From the NCBI GenBank assembly GCA_945929845.1, contig CAMEON010000016.1, forward strand, positions 1-38,686: a stretch of DNA of 38,686 nucleotides. The letters are read 5' to 3'. The notes beneath the pieces are model-generated. The model had not been told where the DNA came from. It worked only from the letters and a program-made list of their open reading frames with translations, and searched no databases. Every line of letters starts with the position of its first letter. Position 1 is the stretch's first letter. The DNA comes from an uncultured Clostridia bacterium (GTDB lineage: Bacteria; Bacillota; Clostridia; Oscillospirales; CAG-272). Position numbers and translations under genes: made by a program. Below, in pieces: positions 33,943-38,686 of the stretch.

Positions 33943-35607
33943 ATGGATGCAAGTAAGTACGGTATCGGTTATTACCCCGCCCCGGGTGTCAATAACGATT
34001 GGGTGACAAAGGATCATATTGAGAAGCCGCCGGTATGGTGCAGTGTGGATATGCGGGACGGGAACCAGAGCCTGGTCATCCCCATGAGCTTTGAGGAAAA
34101 ACTGGAATACTACAAGCTGCTCCTGGAGGTAGGATTCAAGGAGATCGAGGTAGGCTTCCCCGCCGCCAGCGAGACCGAGTATGAGTTCCTCCGTGCCCTG
34201 ATCGACCGCAATCTGATCCCGGAGGATGTGACGGTGCAGGTGCTGACCCAGTGCCGGGAGCACATCATCCGCAAGACCTTTGAGGCCTGCAAGGGTGCGC
34301 CCAGTGCCATCATTCACTTCTACAATTCCGTCAGCGTTGTCCAGCGGGAGCAGGTGTTCCGCAAGTCCAAGGAGGAGATCAAGCAGATCGCCGTGGACGG
34401 AGCCAGGCTGGTCAAGAAGCTGGCCGCAGAGTATGAGGGCAACTTCCGCTTTGAGTACTCGCCGGAGAGCTTCACCGGCACCGAGCCGGAGTACGCCCTG
34501 GAGGTGTGCAACGCCGTGCTGGATGTGCTGGAGCCCTCCGAGACCAACCGTGTCATCATCAACCTGCCTGTGACGGTGGAAATGAGCCTGCCCCATATCT
34601 ACGCCTCTCAGGTGGAGTACATGAGCAAGAATCTGAAGTACCGGGAGTATGTGACCCTCTCCCTGCACCCCCATAATGACCGGGGGACCGGCGTGGCAGA
34701 TACCGAGCTGGCACTCTTAGCCGGGGCTGACCGGGTGGAAGGCACCCTGTTCGGCAACGGGGAGCGGACCGGCAATGTGGACATCATCACCCTGGCCATG
34801 AATATGTATGCCCACGGGGTGGATCCGGGCCTGGATTTCTCCAACATGCCCCACATGGTGGAGGTGTACGAGAAGTGCACCCGGATGCATGTGTACGAGC
34901 GGTCGCCCTACTCCGGGGCACTGGTGTTCGCCGCCTTCTCCGGAAGCCATCAGGATGCCATCGCCAAGGGCATGAAGTACCGGGAGGAGAAACAGCTCCA
35001 TCGTTGGAATGTGCCCTACATCCCCATCGATCCCCACGACATCAGCCGCACCTACGATGCGGACATCATCCGGGTCAATTCCCAGAGCGGGAAGGGCGGC
35101 ATCGGCTACATTCTGGAGCAGGTGTACGGGTATGTCCTGCCTGCGGGTATGCGGGAGCATCTGAGCTACCTGTGCAAGTCGGTGTCTGACCACCAGCACA
35201 AGGAGCTGAAGGCACCGGAGGTGCTGGACATATTCAAGCACCACTACTTCCTCAATTCCCCCTCGCTGATGATCGGCAATATGAACTTCACCCGCCGGGG
35301 CAACCTGGTGGAGGCGGACATCCTGTTCGTCCGTGACGGGGAGAAGACCACCGTCCACGCCACGGGGAACGGCTCGCTGGATGCGGTGAGCAACGCCCTC
35401 AAGAGCTTCACCGGCGACAGCTATGTGCTCCAGGTCTACACGGAGCACAGTATGCAGGAGAAAGGCTCCGGCAGCGTGGCTGTGGCTTACATCGGCATCA
35501 AGAATCAGGATGGCGTGATGAGCTGGGGAGCCGGCAGTGACACCGACATCATCCATGCCAGCGCCGACGCTCTGCTCAGCGCATACCACAACATGACCCA
35601 CCCGTGA
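33943..35607 (+). CDS. leuA: 2-isopropylmalate synthase, long (type 2) form
   Basis: 554 residues. It condenses acetyl-CoA with 2-oxoisovalerate, the committed step to leucine. The N-terminal TIM barrel starts with [16 protein letters not shown], the wording of the long yeast/actinobacterial type, and has the metal-binding [12 protein letters not shown] and [14 protein letters not shown]. The region from about 430 to 550 is the leucine-sensing allosteric domain. Most Firmicutes use a shorter LeuA with LRDGEQ, so the type 2 form is of interest but occurs in Clostridia. It starts three bases after ridA; GGAGGAGG within ridA serves as ribosome binding site. Confidence 0.95.
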   Translation: MDASKYGIGYYPAPGVNNDWVTKDHIEKPPVWCSVDMRDGNQSLVIPMSFEEKLEYYKLLLEVGFKEIEVGFPAASETEYEFLRALIDRNLIPEDVTVQVLTQCREHIIRKTFEACKGAPSAIIHFYNSVSVVQREQVFRKSKEEIKQIAVDGARLVKKLAAEYEGNFRFEYSPESFTGTEPEYALEVCNAVLDVLEPSETNRVIINLPVTVEMSLPHIYASQVEYMSKNLKYREYVTLSLHPHNDRGTGVADTELALLAGADRVEGTLFGNGERTGNVDIITLAMNMYAHGVDPGLDFSNMPHMVEVYEKCTRMHVYERSPYSGALVFAAFSGSHQDAIAKGMKYREEKQLHRWNVPYIPIDPHDISRTYDADIIRVNSQSGKGGIGYILEQVYGYVLPAGMREHLSYLCKSVSDHQHKELKAPEVLDIFKHHYFLNSPSLMIGNMNFTRRGNLVEADILFVRDGEKTTVHATGNGSLDAVSNALKSFTGDSYVLQVYTEHSMQEKGSGSVAVAYIGIKNQDGVMSWGAGSDTDIIHASADALLSAYHNMTHP

Positions 35608-35650
35608 AAGACCCGGAGCGGCCGGAAACCGAACAGAGAAGGAGATACAC

Positions 35651-36910
35651 ATGGGAATGACCATGACACAGAAGATCCTGGCACACCACGCCGGGCTGGA
35701 GAAGGTGGCCCCGGGCGACCTGATCAGCGCACGCCTGGACATTGTGCTGGGTAACGATATTACCACCCCGGTGGCGGTCAATGAGTTCAAGAAGGCAGGC
35801 TTTGACGGGGTGTTTGACAAGGACAGGATCGCCATTGTGCTGGATCACTTTGTCCCCAATAAGGACATCAAGGCGGCGGAGCAGTCCAAGCAGTGCCGTC
35901 AGTTTGCCAACTGCCACTGCATCAGCCACTTCTACGATGTGGGCAAGATGGGCATTGAACACGCCCTCCTGCCGGAGCAGGGCGTGGTGACTGCCGGAGA
36001 CTGCATCATCGGTGCAGACAGCCACACCTGTACCTACGGGGCACTGGGGGCCTTCTCCTCCGGCGTGGGAAGCACGGATATGGCGGCCGGCATGGCCACC
36101 GGACGAGCCTGGTTCAAGGTACCCTCGGCCATCCGGTTTGACCTTGTGGGCAGATTGCCCCGCAATTGCAGTGGCAAGGATGTGATCCTGACCATCATCG
36201 GGCAGATCGGCGTGGACGGTGCCCTGTATAAGAGCATGGAATTCACCGGAGAGGGCGTAGCCTCCCTGTCCATGGACGACAGGCTCTGCATCTGCAACAT
36301 GGCCATCGAGGCCGGAGCCAAGAACGGCATCTTCCCGGTGGACCAGGTGACAAAAGCCTACATGGAGGGTCGGTGCGAACGCCAGCCTGTGGTGTTTGAG
36401 GCGGATGCGGATGCAGAGTATGAGCAGACGGTGACGGTGGATCTGTCGGCACTGGTGCCGGTGGTCAGTTGCCCTCACCTGCCGGAGAATACCCGGCCTG
36501 CCTCCGAGTTGTCGGATGTGAAGATCGACCAGGTGGTCATCGGAAGCTGTACCAACGGCCGGATGGAGGACATGGAGACCGCATGGCGCATCCTGAACGG
36601 GAAGAAGGTGGCGGACGGCGTCCGCTGTATCATCATCCCGGCCACCATGGAGATCATGAAGGAGTGCGTCCGGCGGGGCTATGTCTCCGCCTTCCTGGAG
36701 GCAGGTGCCGTGGTGTCCACCCCTACCTGCGGGCCTTGCCTGGGCGGGTATATGGGCATTCTGGCGGCCGGGGAGCGTTGCATCGCTACCACCAACCGCA
36801 ACTTCGTAGGCCGTATGGGCCATGTGGACAGCGAGGTGTACCTGGCCTCCCCGGCCACAGCGGCGGCCAGCGCACTGACAGGCTACATCACAGAGTACAA
36901 GGAGGTCTGA
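35651..36910 (+). CDS. leuC: 3-isopropylmalate dehydratase large subunit
   Basis: 419 residues, the short archaeal/Clostridial length class. An aconitase-type enzyme that isomerises 2- to 3-isopropylmalate with LeuD. The 4Fe-4S ligands are in [20 protein letters not shown] and [20 protein letters not shown] lies nine bases before the ATG. It ends four bases before leuD, and its last codons carry the AAGGAGG for leuD. Confidence 0.97.
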   Translation: MGMTMTQKILAHHAGLEKVAPGDLISARLDIVLGNDITTPVAVNEFKKAGFDGVFDKDRIAIVLDHFVPNKDIKAAEQSKQCRQFANCHCISHFYDVGKMGIEHALLPEQGVVTAGDCIIGADSHTCTYGALGAFSSGVGSTDMAAGMATGRAWFKVPSAIRFDLVGRLPRNCSGKDVILTIIGQIGVDGALYKSMEFTGEGVASLSMDDRLCICNMAIEAGAKNGIFPVDQVTKAYMEGRCERQPVVFEADADAEYEQTVTVDLSALVPVVSCPHLPENTRPASELSDVKIDQVVIGSCTNGRMEDMETAWRILNGKKVADGVRCIIIPATMEIMKECVRRGYVSAFLEAGAVVSTPTCGPCLGGYMGILAAGERCIATTNRNFVGRMGHVDSEVYLASPATAAASALTGYITEYKEV

Positions 36911-36913
36911 GGG

Positions 36914-37399
36914 ATGAATACCCAGGGAAAGGTTTTCAAGTACGGGGACAATGTGGACACCGATGTCATCATCCCCGCCAGATACCTGAATACATCCAAT
37001 GCAAACGAGCTGGCAAAGCACTGCATGGAGGACATTGACAGCCACTTCGTGAAGCAGGTGGAGAAGGGAGACATCATGGTGGCCGGAGCCAACTTCGGCT
37101 GCGGCTCCTCCCGGGAGCACGCCCCCCTGGTCATCAAGACCTGCGGCACCGGCTGCGTTATCGCCAAGTCCTTCGCCCGGATTTTCTACCGCAACGCCAT
37201 CAACATCGGCCTGCCCATTCTGGAGTGCGAGGCCGCGGCGGAGGAGATTCAGGCGGGGGACCGGGTGGACATTGATTTTGACACGGGGGTCATCACCGAC
37301 CGCACCACCGGAAAGACCTATCAGGCGGAGCCCTTCCCGGAGTTTATCCAGAACATCATCCGAAGGGGCGGCCTGCTTGCTTCCCTGAAGGAGGCGTGA
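36914..37399 (+). CDS. leuD: 3-isopropylmalate dehydratase small subunit
   Basis: 161 residues, the partner swivelling domain of LeuC. It shows [15 protein letters not shown] at the N-terminus and [17 protein letters not shown] in the middle, both family signatures. Length matches the short LeuD class that goes with this LeuC. Four bases separate it from leuB. Confidence 0.97.
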   Translation: MNTQGKVFKYGDNVDTDVIIPARYLNTSNANELAKHCMEDIDSHFVKQVEKGDIMVAGANFGCGSSREHAPLVIKTCGTGCVIAKSFARIFYRNAINIGLPILECEAAAEEIQAGDRVDIDFDTGVITDRTTGKTYQAEPFPEFIQNIIRRGGLLASLKEA

Positions 37400-37403
37400 C
37401 AGT

Positions 37404-38483
37404 ATGGAGAAAACCGTCGCGGTCATCCGGGGTGACGGCATCGGCCCCGAGATTGTGGAGCAGGCGCTGCTGGTGCTGAACCGAGTGGCGGAGCTGTTCG
37501 GACACGAATTCCGCTACACCGATGTGGACATGGGCGGCTGTGCCATTGACAAGTACGGGGACCCCCTGCCTCCGGAAATGCTTAATAAATGCCTGGCCTC
37601 CGACAGTGTGCTGCTGGGAGCGGTGGGCGGCCCCAAATGGAACGGCGTTCCCGGTCCGCTGCGGCCGGAGAAGGGGCTGCTGCGGCTCCGGGCCGGAATG
37701 GGCGTCTACAGCAACAACCGCCCCGCCAAAATCTGGCCCCAGCTGGCCAGCGCTTCCCCGCTGAAGCAGGAGATCGTGGACAAGGGCATCGATTTCCTCA
37801 TTGTAAGAGAGCTGATCGGCGGCATTTACTTCGGCCGTCACGAAACGCTGACCGAGCAGGGCGAGCGCGTTGCCGTCGATGAGCTGCGCTATACCGAAGG
37901 CGAGATTCGCCGCATCGGCCGCATCGGCTTTGAAACCGCCCGGAAGCGGGGGAAAAAGCTGTGCAGCGTGGAAAAAAGCAATGTGCTGGATTCCTCCCGG
38001 CTGTGGAAGAAGGTCATGCACGAGCTGGCGCGGGATTACCCGGATGTGGCCCTTTCGGATATGCTGGTGGACAACTGCGCCATGCAGATTGTAAAGGACC
38101 CCAGCCAGTTTGATGTGATTGTCACGGAGAATATGTTCGGCGACATTCTCTCCGACGAGGCCTCCATGATTACCGGCTCCATCGGGATGATTCCCTCCTC
38201 CTCTCTGGGGGACGGCTCCCGGGGGCTGTACGAGCCCATCCACGGCTCCGCCCCGGATATTGCGGGCAGGGACCTGGCAAACCCCATCGGCACCATTCTG
38301 GCTGCCGCCATGATGCTCCGCTTCTCCTTCGATATGGCTTCCGAGGCGGACTGCATCGAGGCCGCCGTCTCCGCCGTGCTGGACGCGGGCTTCCGCACCG
38401 GCGACATCTACACCCCCGGCAGCTGCCGGGTTGGCTGCGGGGAGATGGGGCGCCTGATTCTTACAAACCTTCGAAAGCCGTGA
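37404..38483 (+). CDS. leuB: 3-isopropylmalate dehydrogenase
   Basis: 359 residues, complete. It oxidises and decarboxylates 3-isopropylmalate to 2-oxoisocaproate using NAD. It begins IRGDGIGPEIV; VGGPKW, LRLRAGMGVYSNNRPAK, VRELIGGIYFG, the catalytic tyrosine/lysine region (DELRYTEGE and DNCAMQIVK) and NMFGDILSDEAS follow, with the NAD-binding EPIHGSAPDIAG. GGAGG in the end of leuD lies ten bases upstream. Isoleucine codon use shifts toward ATT in the last two thirds compared with leuC. The branched-chain aminotransferase and ilvBCD genes are not in view. Confidence 0.97.
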   Translation: MEKTVAVIRGDGIGPEIVEQALLVLNRVAELFGHEFRYTDVDMGGCAIDKYGDPLPPEMLNKCLASDSVLLGAVGGPKWNGVPGPLRPEKGLLRLRAGMGVYSNNRPAKIWPQLASASPLKQEIVDKGIDFLIVRELIGGIYFGRHETLTEQGERVAVDELRYTEGEIRRIGRIGFETARKRGKKLCSVEKSNVLDSSRLWKKVMHELARDYPDVALSDMLVDNCAMQIVKDPSQFDVIVTENMFGDILSDEASMITGSIGMIPSSSLGDGSRGLYEPIHGSAPDIAGRDLANPIGTILAAAMMLRFSFDMASEADCIEAAVSAVLDAGFRTGDIYTPGSCRVGCGEMGRLILTNLRKP

Positions 38484-38650
38484 GGAGGCACGTGAATTGC
38501 TTTTCGGGGACCCATTGCTTCCGGCAGGTGTCATAATGCCTTATTTCGCTTATCGGCTTTCATAAGCAGATCGTGGAATTCGTGTTTGTGCTTATCAGCT
38601 TAAGTCAGCAACCCGACAAATTGGTGTTTGGCGGGCTGTCACCAGGTTTC
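38484..38650 (+). other. Gene-free region after leuB
   Basis: No gene is visible. GAGGAGG followed by a GTG at 38492 looks like a start site, but the frame closes after 14 codons. GCTTAT/ATAAGC (38548-38567) is a 6-bp stem with an 8-base loop. No good terminator with a T-run was found. Confidence 0.5.
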
Positions 38651-38686
38651 CTGTCATTGCGAACCAGTCCGCAGACTGGTGTGGCA
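38651..38686. repeat. Palindromic dispersed-repeat-like element cut by the window edge
   Basis: CTGTCATTGCGA is followed by a perfect stem ACCAGTC-CGCA-GACTGGT (38663-38680) and GTGGCA at the edge. The frame TGTCATTGCGA-palindrome-TGGCAATC is a pattern I know as an intergenic repeat in gut Firmicutes; the last bases fall outside, and copy number cannot be checked here. Confidence 0.55.

Overview
This window looks like the chromosome of a GC-rich (high 50s % by eye) anaerobic Clostridia member, most likely of the Oscillospiraceae/Ruminococcaceae type. That placement rests on gene content and style, not on a marker tree: PPi-type phosphofructokinase, type III glutamine synthetase, a GlnA-like protein paired with an ANTAR regulator, PerR-rubrerythrin, D-lactate dehydrogenase, a T-box leader, AGGAGG ribosome binding sites and near-perfect sigma-A promoters. 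No phage, insertion sequence, CRISPR array, tRNA or rRNA gene is visible.

Layout from left to right. 1-3972: the 3' part of a PPi-dependent phosphofructokinase, a DegV/hemolysin III pair on the minus strand and a divergent DUF1836 gene. 3973-4308: a highly structured intergenic element followed by a perfect promoter. 4309-6746: the conserved ylxM-ffh-rpsP-khpA operon for protein targeting and translation. 6775-9760: a minus-strand operon encoding a DUF2089 zinc-ribbon regulator, a LiaF-like membrane sensor and an unusual 510-residue protein whose C-terminal half is about 30 copies of a glycine-aspartate octapeptide. This is the least explained system in the window. 9994-11453: three orphan genes; the last two are visibly AT-richer. 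11454-12720: perR-rbr with a perfect PerR box. 12804-13808: D-lactate dehydrogenase.

13992-27488 is a minus-strand nitrogen operon read in the order glnN, amt-PII fusion, guaA, asnB, gltB, gltD. It joins ammonium uptake, glutamine synthesis and three glutamine-using enzymes. Its leader carries an intrinsic terminator. Two hairpins with six-base loops lie in the same leader, and one of them competes with that terminator, which suggests antitermination by an ANTAR protein. Divergently, 27533-29680 carries a short GlnA-like protein and an ANTAR regulator whose receiver domain lacks the phospho-acceptor aspartate. The two divergent units plausibly form one regulatory circuit.

29731-31335 is pyrG, another glutamine amidotransferase. 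A small membrane protein follows on the minus strand. 31930-38483 is a T-box-controlled operon: ilvA-ridA-leuA-leuC-leuD-leuB. The most likely specifier codon is CUC (leucine). The last 200 bases hold no gene and end in a palindromic dispersed-repeat-like element cut by the window edge.

All functions are read from recognisable protein motifs and gene order. No database search, folding program or experiment was available.
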